Positions 18,784-25,892 of a stretch of 64,000 nt of DNA are shown in pieces (position 1 is the first letter of the stretch; each line of letters starts with the position of its first letter). This DNA comes from Halomonas caseinilytica (GTDB taxonomy: Bacteria > Pseudomonadota > Gammaproteobacteria > Pseudomonadales > Halomonadaceae). Location of the stretch: assembly GCF_001662305.1 (NCBI RefSeq), contig NZ_BDEP01000013.1, forward strand, positions 124,001 to 188,000, read 5' to 3'. The notes below the pieces were generated by a model. That model saw only the letters and a list, made by a program, of their open reading frames with translations. It did not search any database and had not been told where the DNA came from. A program made the position numbers and the translations under genes.

Positions 18784-19755
18784 TCAGCCGTTGGCCGACG
18801 GCGACTGGCCCACCGCTTCGCGGGCCAGTTCCAGGGCAGTGGTGAGGCTGTCCGGATCATTGACGGACAAGCCTCGGCTACCCCGGGCAATTCGCTTGTT
18901 GAGGCCGGTCAGCACCTTGCCGGGACCGCACTCGATGAACACTTCGGCCCCCAGCCCCGACAGGGCCTCGACGCAGGAGGTCCAGCGCACCGGCTGATAG
19001 AGCTGCTCGATCAGGCGAGTGCGCAGCGTCTCGACATCGGCATGTGCCTCGGCATCGACATTCTGGATCACGGTGTAACGCGGTGCACGCAACTCGATCG
19101 ATGCCATTGCCTCGGCCAGCCGGTCAGCCGCCGGACGCATCAGGTCGCAATGCGAAGGTACCGATACCGGCAGCGGCATGGCACGCTTGGCACCCGCCTC
19201 CTGACAGGCCGCGATGGCGCGATCGACGGCCGCCTTGCTGCCGGCGATGACCACTTGTCCCGGCGCATTGTAGTTGACCGCCGCCACGACGTCGCCCTCG
19301 GCTGCCTGGGCACAGGCCGCCTCGACCGTATCGTCATCGAGACCGAGCACGGCCGCCATGGCGCCCTCGCCCATAGGAACGGCGTCCTGCATCGCCTCGC
19401 CACGCAACTTGACCAGACGCACGCCTTCGGCGAAAGGCAGCGCACCAGCACACACCATGGCACTGTATTCCCCCAGGCTGTGGCCGGCCATGGCGGTGGG
19501 CCGCGGCCCCTCCAGCTCCTGCCAGACCCGCCATATCGACACACTGGCGGTCAGCAATGCCGGCTGGGTGCAGGCTGTCGCGTTGAGCGCCTCGGCGGGC
19601 CCTTCCTGGACCACCTGCCAGAGATCATAGCCCAGCGCATCGGAGGCTTCCTCGAAAGTGGTGCCCACCACGCTGTAGCGTTCCGCCAGCTCGCGCAGCA
19701 TGCCGATCTGCTGGGAGCCCTGCCCGGGAAAGATGAGGGCAAGGGGTTGAGTCAT
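18784..19755 (-). CDS. fabD: Malonyl-CoA:ACP transacylase
   Basis: FabD loads malonate from CoA onto acyl carrier protein. The nucleophile S93 is in GHSLGEYSA, the oxyanion motif is FPGQGSQ (9-15), and the catalytic histidine and QNVDAEAH region are present. The ATG at 19755 has AAGGTG seven bases upstream. An in-frame GTG at 19764 would overlap the plsX stop as GTGA and cannot be excluded. Length 323 compares with 309 in E. coli. Confidence 0.95.
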   Translation of the reverse strand: MTQPLALIFPGQGSQQIGMLRELAERYSVVGTTFEEASDALGYDLWQVVQEGPAEALNATACTQPALLTASVSIWRVWQELEGPRPTAMAGHSLGEYSAMVCAGALPFAEGVRLVKLRGEAMQDAVPMGEGAMAAVLGLDDDTVEAACAQAAEGDVVAAVNYNAPGQVVIAGSKAAVDRAIAACQEAGAKRAMPLPVSVPSHCDLMRPAADRLAEAMASIELRAPRYTVIQNVDAEAHADVETLRTRLIEQLYQPVRWTSCVEALSGLGAEVFIECGPGKVLTGLNKRIARGSRGLSVNDPDSLTTALELAREAVGQSPSANG

Positions 19756-19760
19756 GTCGA

Positions 19761-20885
19761 TCACCTTTGCTCTTGTTGACTTGTCTCGCCATCCGCCGCA
19801 TCCGTGACAGCGGTGGCAAGCGTCCAGGATCCGCTGGCATCTCGACCGTCATCGACGGCCGAGGCGCCAGCAGACCGGCACTGGCCGAGTTCTGCAGCCA
19901 GGCAGGCCGGCAGGTCATGGGCCACTTCCCGTGCCGCGCGCACCACAGCATAGTGGAAGCCGGCCGCATCGGCTCCACCGTGACTCTTGATGACGATGCC
20001 ATCGAGCCCCAGCAGACTGGCCCCGTTGTAGCGCACCGGATCGAGCTCCCCTCGAAGTCGCGCCAGAGCGGGGCGTGCCAGCCACCCTACCAGCCGACTG
20101 GACCAGTGAGCCTCGAAGGTTGCCTGAACCCGACGCACCAGCATGCGCGCCAAGCCCTCGCTGGCCTTGAGCACAGCATTGCCGACGAACCCATCGCACA
20201 CCACCACATCGACCTCGCCGGAAAAGATGGCATCGCCTTCGACGAATCCCTGGTAGTGCAATCCCGGCTCGCGCTTGAGCAGCTCATCGGCCCGCTGGAC
20301 ACTGGCCGTCCCCTTGGTGCCCTCGACACCGACGTTGAGCAGGCCGACTCGAGGATGCGCCAGGTCGTCGAGGCGTCGCGCCATGACGTCGCCCATCAGG
20401 GCGAAGTCCCTGAGTCGCTCGGCCTCGGCATCGACATTGGCCCCCAGGTCGAGCAGGTAGCAACGACCTTCGCGGCGTGTCGGTATCGCGGTGCTGATGG
20501 CCGGTCGAGGCATGCCGCCCACCATGCCGAGCGCACGACGCGCCAGTGCCATCAGGGCGCCAGTATTGCCGGCACTGACGCCGGCCTCGGCCTCGCCCCG
20601 CGCCAGGCACCCCAACATGCCCGACATGCTGGTGTCGTCATTGCCGCGCAGCACCTGAGCGGGGCGCTGGTCCTGCCTGACGACCCCGGGGGCATCCACG
20701 ACGCATAAACGCGACGACGCCGCGGCGAGAGGCCGCGGCAGCCGAGAGATCTCGTCTTCCAGATGTCGGGCCGGACCGAACAACCGGATCTCGAGATCGG
20801 GGTCGGCCATGACAGCACTGGCGGCACCCGCCACGGCGGCGTGGGGCCCCAGGTCCCCTCCCATGGCGTCAACGGCAATCCGCAT
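19761..20885 (-). CDS. plsX: Phosphate acyltransferase PlsX
   Basis: PlsX converts acyl-ACP to acyl phosphate, the donor for PlsY in phospholipid synthesis, and works at the membrane surface. Family motifs: [11 protein letters not shown] at the N-terminus, [13 protein letters not shown] region (here [17 protein letters not shown]), [32 protein letters not shown] and [16 protein letters not shown]. Length 374 is longer than the 356 of E. coli owing to a low-complexity C-terminal tail of about 40 residues. The start at 20885 is preferred to an in-frame TTG at 20897. The usual downstream neighbour fabH is missing. Confidence 0.95.
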   Translation of the reverse strand: MRIAVDAMGGDLGPHAAVAGAASAVMADPDLEIRLFGPARHLEDEISRLPRPLAAASSRLCVVDAPGVVRQDQRPAQVLRGNDDTSMSGMLGCLARGEAEAGVSAGNTGALMALARRALGMVGGMPRPAISTAIPTRREGRCYLLDLGANVDAEAERLRDFALMGDVMARRLDDLAHPRVGLLNVGVEGTKGTASVQRADELLKREPGLHYQGFVEGDAIFSGEVDVVVCDGFVGNAVLKASEGLARMLVRRVQATFEAHWSSRLVGWLARPALARLRGELDPVRYNGASLLGLDGIVIKSHGGADAAGFHYAVVRAAREVAHDLPACLAAELGQCRSAGASAVDDGRDASGSWTLATAVTDAADGETSQQEQR

Positions 20886-20923
20886 CTCAGTGGTCAAGCG
20901 TCATGGCGTAAAGATCGCCGTCT

Positions 20924-21094
20924 TCAGACGTCGACGACCTTGCGACCACGATAGTAGCCATCCGGAGCCACATGGTGGCGCAGATGGGTGGTGCCGGTTT
21001 CCTTGTCCTGGGACAGCGCCTTGCCGGTCAGGGCGTCGTGGCTGCGACGCATGCCGCGCTTGGAACGGGTCTTGCGGTTCTGTTGAACTGCCAT
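20924..21094 (-). CDS. rpmF: 50S ribosomal protein L32
   Basis: The 56-residue basic protein begins [22 protein letters not shown] (quoted as start and end of the motif: [12 protein letters not shown]... RRSHDAL) and ends [11 protein letters not shown], matching the cysteine-less L32 of gammaproteobacteria. It follows yceD by 32 bases and precedes plsX, the conserved yceD-rpmF-plsX order that links ribosome supply to lipid synthesis. It is shorter than common gene-finding cutoffs. Confidence 0.97.
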   Translation of the reverse strand: MAVQQNRKTRSKRGMRRSHDALTGKALSQDKETGTTHLRHHVAPDGYYRGRKVVDV

Positions 21095-21126
21095 GAGATA
21101 TCACTCCAGAGTGAATCGATAAAATA

Positions 21127-21654
21127 TCAGTGTTTGCCCTTGAGATGCTTGAGCACATCGAAGGGGCTCTTGGAGGGCGTGTCCGAACCGACGGTACCCG
21201 CCCCGCTGCTCAGCTGGTCGCGCGAGACCTTGCAATCGGCCTCGTCGTGGTAAACCACCTGGGGCAGACTGAGGATCAGTTCATCCTCTACCACCGACAG
21301 GAGGTTCAGCTGTTCGTTTTCCACCAGCACCGGCTCGTGGGTGCTCGGCAGATCCGCCGCCAGGGCATCGCTGGTCACCAGCCCCAGCAGGAAGTCGCTC
21401 TCGACCTCGCTTGCCATGGGCGACAGGCAACGTCGGCACGGCAACTGCAATTCGGCCTCGAGATGGCCTTCGATCGTCCGACGCCCCTGGGCATCGATGG
21501 TGAACGTCAGCCATACCTGAGCATCCCCGAGTTGCTCGCCGATTTCCTCGGCAAGCCGAGGCATATCGGCCAGTGCAGCAAGGCCCTCGAGGTGTTCGCC
21601 GTGAGCGGCGAGCTTGTAGGGCTCGACCCGGCTCGGAAGTCGTGAGGTCAACAT
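21127..21654 (-). CDS. yceD: YceD family (DUF177) protein, 23S rRNA accumulation protein
   Basis: The 175-residue protein belongs to DUF177; E. coli YceD is needed for normal 23S rRNA levels. It shows the core LQLPCRRCLSPM with a CxxC pair and the C-terminal LILSLPQVVYHDEADC motif typical of the family. The ATG at 21654 is chosen because the conserved LTSRLPSRVEPYKLA begins there. It is the first gene of the rpmF-plsX-fab operon, directly behind the promoter at 21664-21692. Confidence 0.92.
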   Translation of the reverse strand: MLTSRLPSRVEPYKLAAHGEHLEGLAALADMPRLAEEIGEQLGDAQVWLTFTIDAQGRRTIEGHLEAELQLPCRRCLSPMASEVESDFLLGLVTSDALAADLPSTHEPVLVENEQLNLLSVVEDELILSLPQVVYHDEADCKVSRDQLSSGAGTVGSDTPSKSPFDVLKHLKGKH

Positions 21655-21663
21655 AGGCGCGCA

Positions 21664-21692
21664 ATGATAGGCACTCCCCCAGCCCCTGTCAA
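21664..21692 (-). promoter_or_regulatory. Near-consensus sigma-70 promoter of the yceD-rpmF-plsX-fab operon
   Basis: The -35 box is a perfect TTGACA (21687-21692) and the -10 box is TATCAT (21664-21669) with a 17-base spacer, on the minus strand. Transcription would start about 21657, leaving only a few bases before the yceD ATG at 21654; the leader is therefore extremely short or the start lies slightly downstream. Confidence 0.8.
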
Positions 21693-21717
21693 AGCCGCCA
21701 TCGTCTCGGGTTACAAT
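21687..21717 (+). promoter_or_regulatory. Putative divergent maf promoter overlapping the yceD promoter
   Basis: On the plus strand TACAAT (21712-21717) lies 47 bases before the maf start. The upstream element would be TGTCAA (21687-21692, 19-base spacer), that is, the same six bases that form the yceD -35 box read on the other strand. The spacing is poor, so this is tentative. Confidence 0.35.
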
Positions 21718-21764
21718 GTGTTGCGAGAGCTTCGCCATCCCGTCTCATTTCGCCAGGAGATCCC

Positions 21765-22358
21765 ATGTCACGACTGGTCCTCGCCTCCGGATCACGCTTT
21801 CGTCGCCAACTGCTCGATCGCCTGGAGATTCCCTATGCCTGGGCGAGCCCGGACATCGACGAGACACCGCGCGATGGCGAGTCGCCACAATCCCTGGTGC
21901 ACCGCCTGTCGCTATCCAAGGCGGAGCGGCTAGCGGCGGACTGGCCGGACCACCTGATCATCGGCTCCGACCAGGTCGCGGTATTCGATGGCCGCCCGCT
22001 CGGCAAGCCCGCCGACGAAGCCGCAGCACGCCAGCAACTGGCCGCTTTCTCCGGAAACCGCGTACGCTTCCTGACCGGCCTGGCCCTGATCGATACCCGC
22101 CACAGCAGTCACCGGGTATGCCACGAACACTACGACGTTGTCTTCCGCCGTCTGACGAGCGACGAGATCGCCCGCTACGTCGAGCGGGAACGCCCACTGG
22201 ACAGCGCCGGCAGCTTCCGCATGGAAGGCCTTGGCATCACGTTGTTCGAACGCCTCGAAGGTGACGACCCCAACACCCTGATTGGCCTGCCGCTCATCCG
22301 CCTCTGCGAGATGCTCCGCGACGCCGGGCTCGATCCCCTGACGAGCCGTAAGCCGTAA
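21765..22358 (+). CDS. maf: Maf-family nucleotide pyrophosphatase (YceF type)
   Basis: Maf/HAM1-like enzymes hydrolyse non-canonical nucleoside triphosphates; the YceF subgroup prefers 7-methyl-GTP. The 197 residues begin LVLASGSRFRRQLLDRL, the substrate-phosphate loop, followed by IDETPRDGES, the catalytic aspartate in IIGSDQVAVFDG, GNRVRFLTGLAL and the C-terminal SAGSFRMEGLGITLFERLEGDDPNTLIGLPL. The subgroup assignment rests on position next to yceD and on this C-terminus. Divergent from yceD and convergent with the sppA-like gene. Confidence 0.93.
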   Translation: MSRLVLASGSRFRRQLLDRLEIPYAWASPDIDETPRDGESPQSLVHRLSLSKAERLAADWPDHLIIGSDQVAVFDGRPLGKPADEAAARQQLAAFSGNRVRFLTGLALIDTRHSSHRVCHEHYDVVFRRLTSDEIARYVERERPLDSAGSFRMEGLGITLFERLEGDDPNTLIGLPLIRLCEMLRDAGLDPLTSRKP

Positions 22359-22427
22359 GCCGGATGCTACTACCAAGCAGGCCAACGGAAAGGGGTTCTT
22401 AAAACTTACAGCTTAACGCTTACAACT

Positions 22428-22449
22428 CTCGCTCCCTTCAGGGAGCGAG
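22428..22449 (-). terminator. Hairpin at the convergent maf / sppA-like ends
   Basis: A perfect 9-base-pair stem (CTCGCTCCC / GGGAGCGAG) with a 4-base loop that contains the stop codon of the sppA-like gene. Beyond it lie GTAAG/GTTAAG repeats ending in TTTTAAG. There is no classical T-run directly after the stem, so efficiency is uncertain. Confidence 0.45.
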
Positions 22450-23520
22450 CTGATAACGCACCGGCGTCTCGGCGCTCGACAGCCCCAGCACCGACGCCAC
22501 GACACGCCCGAAAAGCCGAGACAGCCGCTCGAAGGGGTCGAGACGCGGCGTGTAATTCTGGAGACGCACGTCTTCCAGATGACGCCGGGCCACACCGTCG
22601 AGGCTGTCCAGCCGGTCTACCAGCCCGAGCTCCAGCGCCTGTTCGCCGGACCAGATCAGCCCGCTGAACAGGCGCTCGTCATCGGCCAGACGATCGCCGC
22701 GCCCGGCCTTGACGTCATCGATGAACTGCTGGTGCGTGGTGGCCAGCACGTCTTGCCAAAAGCGTCGCTGGGCGGGCTCGACATCCGCGAAGGGATCGAG
22801 AAAGTCCTTGTTCTCGCCAGCCGTGAAGACCCGGCGTTCGATGCCCAGCCGCTGGATGGCCTGCTCGAAGCCGAAGCCGGCGTGGATCACCCCGATGGAG
22901 CCCACCAGGCTGGCCGGCGCGGCGACGATCTCGTCCGCCGCCGCGGCGATATAGTAGGCGCCACTGGCACCGATGTCCTCGACGACCGCGATGATCGGCT
23001 TGTCGCCACTCTCGCGCAGCCGCATCACGGCGTCGTAAATCCGCTGCGACTGCACCGGACTGCCGCCCGGGCTGTCGATATGCAGCACCACCGCCTTGGC
23101 CCCCGGCGCTTCCCAGGCGCGCTCGATACCCTCGATGACACGCGAGGCACTCGCCGGCGACTCGCGATCGATCACGCCCTCCACCTTAACCACGCCAAGA
23201 TGCGGCCCTTCGGCCTCCATCGTTCCCTGGGCGGCGAAGAGACCGTAGAAGGTCAGCGTCAGGGAGGCCAGAATCAGGAAGGCGAAGACGAAACGGAAGA
23301 ACAATTTCCAGCGCCGCGTGCGTCGCTGCTCGACGAGCACGCCGTCGATCCAGCGATCGAGCATGGCCTGCTCGGCAAGACGGCGGCGCTCGCGCAGCGT
23401 CTCGGCATCCTCACCCTCGGCCCGCTCGGGCTCGCCCTGCCTCCGAGCCTGCCGACGTCGTTGCGCCTCCTCCGCCGAAAGCTCCGGCCCTTCGGTCCAG
23501 TCGTCGCTGTTTTCGCTCAT
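22438..23520 (-). CDS. Signal peptide peptidase SppA-like, S49 family
   Basis: A membrane-bound serine protease with Ser-Lys dyad that degrades cleaved signal peptides. A charged cytoplasmic N-terminus (1-70, rich in E and R) precedes one membrane helix (about 74-94) and one S49 domain with HIDSPGGSPVQS, the lysine/serine-containing block VEDIGASGAYYIAAAADEIVAAPASLVGSIGVI, and FGFEQAIQRLGIE. At 360 residues with a single protease domain it is the short (36K) type rather than the double-domain E. coli SppA. The ATG at 23520 was chosen; the frame opens ten codons earlier. Confidence 0.92.
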   Translation of the reverse strand: MSENSDDWTEGPELSAEEAQRRRQARRQGEPERAEGEDAETLRERRRLAEQAMLDRWIDGVLVEQRRTRRWKLFFRFVFAFLILASLTLTFYGLFAAQGTMEAEGPHLGVVKVEGVIDRESPASASRVIEGIERAWEAPGAKAVVLHIDSPGGSPVQSQRIYDAVMRLRESGDKPIIAVVEDIGASGAYYIAAAADEIVAAPASLVGSIGVIHAGFGFEQAIQRLGIERRVFTAGENKDFLDPFADVEPAQRRFWQDVLATTHQQFIDDVKAGRGDRLADDERLFSGLIWSGEQALELGLVDRLDSLDGVARRHLEDVRLQNYTPRLDPFERLSRLFGRVVASVLGLSSAETPVRYQLAP

Positions 23521-23556
23521 CGTGACCTCGTCTCCCAGACGCTTGCGCAAACGTGC

Positions 23557-24207
23557 TTAACCGTGCAGCCAGTCGATCAGTTCGGGAAAGCTCCCGGCCG
23601 TGAAGGTCGGTCGACTGGCGGCGAGGCGATCCGGCTCATGAACCCCGTAAGTCACCGCGATGCGGTCCATGCCCAGGGCCCGGGCCATTTCCATGTCATA
23701 TTCGGTGTCGCCGATCATCACGGCCTCCTCGGCCGCCACGCCGAGCTCGCCGAGCAGTTCCTCGAGCATCTGCGGATGCGGCTTGGAACGGGTTTCATCG
23801 GCCGTGCGGCTGGCATGGAACCAGGCGCCGCTGCCGCTCTCGCGAAAGACGCGGTCCAGTCCCCGCCGGCTCTTGCCGGTGGCCACGGCCAGGCGCGAGC
23901 GATCGTCGGCCCTCAGACGCGCCATCCCCTCGGTCACGCCGGGGTAGAACGGCATCGGCGTCGCGTCGCCCTCGACGAAGTAATGCGCATAGCGCTGCTT
24001 GAGCGCCTCGGCTCGCTCGGCATCGATGCCCGGGCACAACTTGGCGATGGCCTCGGGCAAGCCCAGCCCAATGATATCCCGCACGCGATCGTCCGGCAGC
24101 TCTCCCCAGCCGATGTCCCGGCCGGCGGCCTGCATGCTGGCGACGATCCGAGCCACGGAGTCCATCAAGGTGCCATCCCAGTCGAAGATCATCAGTCGGT
24201 AACGCAT
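23557..24207 (-). CDS. HAD-superfamily phosphatase (subfamily IA)
   Basis: The 216-residue protein has the HAD nucleophile motif FDWDGTLMDS (D9 and D11), a helical cap (about 17-80), motif II in VATGKSRRGLDRV, the lysine in KPHPQMLEE and motif IV VMIGDTEYDMEMARALG. This resembles phosphoglycolate phosphatase and YrbI/GPH-like enzymes, but the substrate cannot be read from sequence. The gene lies between the S49 peptidase and rluC on the same strand with short gaps; an HAD phosphatase downstream of rluC is the standard arrangement in pseudomonads. Confidence 0.88.
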   Translation of the reverse strand: MRYRLMIFDWDGTLMDSVARIVASMQAAGRDIGWGELPDDRVRDIIGLGLPEAIAKLCPGIDAERAEALKQRYAHYFVEGDATPMPFYPGVTEGMARLRADDRSRLAVATGKSRRGLDRVFRESGSGAWFHASRTADETRSKPHPQMLEELLGELGVAAEEAVMIGDTEYDMEMARALGMDRIAVTYGVHEPDRLAASRPTFTAGSFPELIDWLHG

Positions 24208-24219
24208 GGTATCTCCACG

Positions 24220-25167
24220 TCATCGTGCCTGGCGGGCACGTTCGAGAACGGCATCGAGCGAGGCGCCGAGTGGTGCGCGAATCTGCACCGGCTTGCCGCT
24301 GGTCGGCTCGGGAAAGGTCAGCGAGGAAGCATGCAAAAAGAGCCTGGAGAGCTCCCATCGAGCCGCGAGGCGCTGCCCCTCACGGGAACCGTACTTGTCG
24401 TCGCCCAGCAGCGGATGCCCGGCATGGGCCGCATGCACGCGAATCTGGTGGGTACGGCCGGTGACCGGCTCCGCTTCCATCAGGGTCGCACCAGCAAAGG
24501 TCTCGCGCACGGCAAAGCGCGTGCGTGCCACCTTGCCATTGGCATCGACCCGCACGCGCCGCTCGCCGTTACCGGCATCGAAGCGATCCAGCCGGGCGCT
24601 GACGAAATCGCGGCGTGCCGGCCAGCGCCCGGCCACCAACGCCAGATAGCGCTTGGTCATCTCGTGACGCTTGAGCGCGGCATTGAGCGTCAGCAGCGCC
24701 GGCCGTGACTTGGCCAGCAGCAGGCAACCCGAGGTGTCGCGATCCAGGCGATGCACCAGCTCGAGAAAGTCCAGATCCTCGCGCACCTGTCGCAACGCCT
24801 CGATCAGGCCGATCTTGACCCCGCTGCCACCGTGCACGGCCAGCCCCGAGGGCTTGTTGATCACCAGCCAGTCGCGCCCCTCGAGCAGCACGCTGCCGGC
24901 CAGCAGGTTGCGCAGGTTGTCGCTGACCTCGCGGACCGCCTCGCGGGGCGCCAGCTTGAGCGGTGGAATACGCACCACATCGCCTGTCGCCAGGCGCGAG
25001 TCAGCCTTGACGCGCTTCTTGTTCACCCGCACCTCGCCTTTGCGCACGATGCGGTAGATCAGCGAGCGCGGCGCGCCCTTGAGGCGCGTCATCAGAAAAT
25101 TGTCGACTCGCTGACCCGCCTGGCCCTCGGTCACTTCCACCCATTGTACGTCGCGGCCATCGGCCAT
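24220..25167 (-). CDS. rluC: 23S rRNA pseudouridine synthase RluC
   Basis: RluC makes pseudouridines in domain V of 23S rRNA (955, 2504 and 2580 in E. coli). The 315 residues hold an S4 RNA-binding domain (about 18-80, VDNFLMTRLKGAPRSLIYRIVRKGEVRVN) and the RluA-type catalytic domain with HRLDRDTSG, in which D142 is catalytic, GRTHQIRVH and LLGDDKYG. It is divergent from rne, as in E. coli and pseudomonads, where rluC and rne share the intergenic region. Confidence 0.95.
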   Translation of the reverse strand: MADGRDVQWVEVTEGQAGQRVDNFLMTRLKGAPRSLIYRIVRKGEVRVNKKRVKADSRLATGDVVRIPPLKLAPREAVREVSDNLRNLLAGSVLLEGRDWLVINKPSGLAVHGGSGVKIGLIEALRQVREDLDFLELVHRLDRDTSGCLLLAKSRPALLTLNAALKRHEMTKRYLALVAGRWPARRDFVSARLDRFDAGNGERRVRVDANGKVARTRFAVRETFAGATLMEAEPVTGRTHQIRVHAAHAGHPLLGDDKYGSREGQRLAARWELSRLFLHASSLTFPEPTSGKPVQIRAPLGASLDAVLERARQAR

Positions 25168-25236
25168 GCCGGCTCACTCCACTGGCTATCTGCGGAAAGG
25201 TGGCATTCTACCGTAGTGAGGCCAATACTGCGCCAA

Positions 25237-25265
25237 TTGCTGGGCACCCCCTTTACTGTTATATT
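25237..25265 (+). promoter_or_regulatory. Sigma-70 promoter of rne
   Basis: TTGCTG (25237-25242) and TATATT (25260-25265) are spaced by 17 bases on the plus strand. It is the only AT-rich patch in the rluC-rne gap. The transcript would start near 25272, giving a leader of about 620 nt. Confidence 0.7.
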
Positions 25266-25892
25266 GCCGACTCGTTCCAATGGGCTGAAATGCCCGTGAA
25301 GCGCGCCTGCACGACGCACACGCAGGCCGGAACGACAAGATCAGGCCGCGACGACTCTCGCCAATCCGAGGTCCCGCCGCCGAAGTGAAAGCGATACAAC
25401 GCCACGCCCGCCCGATCGCGCCCGAAATGACGCGATAGGAGATCACGGGATACGTACAACATCGTGCCGGAGGCCGGCGTTGGCGAATCGATGAATGCCA
25501 GGTGTTGGCGGTGACCGCAGGGCCGGATGGGCGAAGTCCCGCCGAGACATGTCCTGCCTCCGCCCCGTACTCAACATGATCATGCCGTGCCGGCCAGGCC
25601 AAGCAATCGCCACCGACACGGCCGGGCGCAGTTCCGCATCCGCGACATGCGCTGAGCACAAGCACGCAGCACCCAGCGGTTCGCCTTCGTCGATGCACGG
25701 AAGCCCACGGGCTTGATGGTCGTCGCGAGAGGCACGGGTTTCGAGACATGGTGGGCGGCCCAGCGCGTCATCACAAGTGGCGCCGACACGGGATCGCCCG
25801 GCACCTGGCCGAAATACCGAGCTCGACGCCGCCCGACATCAGGTTCATGGAGCTATCCGGGCACTCCCGGCGCGTCCATTTTGCGAGACGCC
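25266..25892 (+). other. Long 5' leader of rne
   Basis: This stretch of roughly 620 bases has no convincing gene: several ORFs cross it but none has family similarity or a ribosome site. In E. coli the 361-nt rne leader folds into hairpins that RNase E recognises for feedback control of its own mRNA; the long leader here is consistent with such autoregulation. GC-rich self-complementary patches occur around 25380-25450 and 25500-25560, but I did not fold the RNA. Confidence 0.55.

Noticed and set aside
22579..24708. Plus-strand ORF (709 codons) across the peptidase, HAD and rluC genes
   Set aside because: It crosses three conserved genes in antisense and has shadow-type composition.
25713..25892. 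Upstream in-frame extension of rne
   Set aside because: The 60 extra codons have no similarity, while [13 protein letters not shown] is the family N-terminus.
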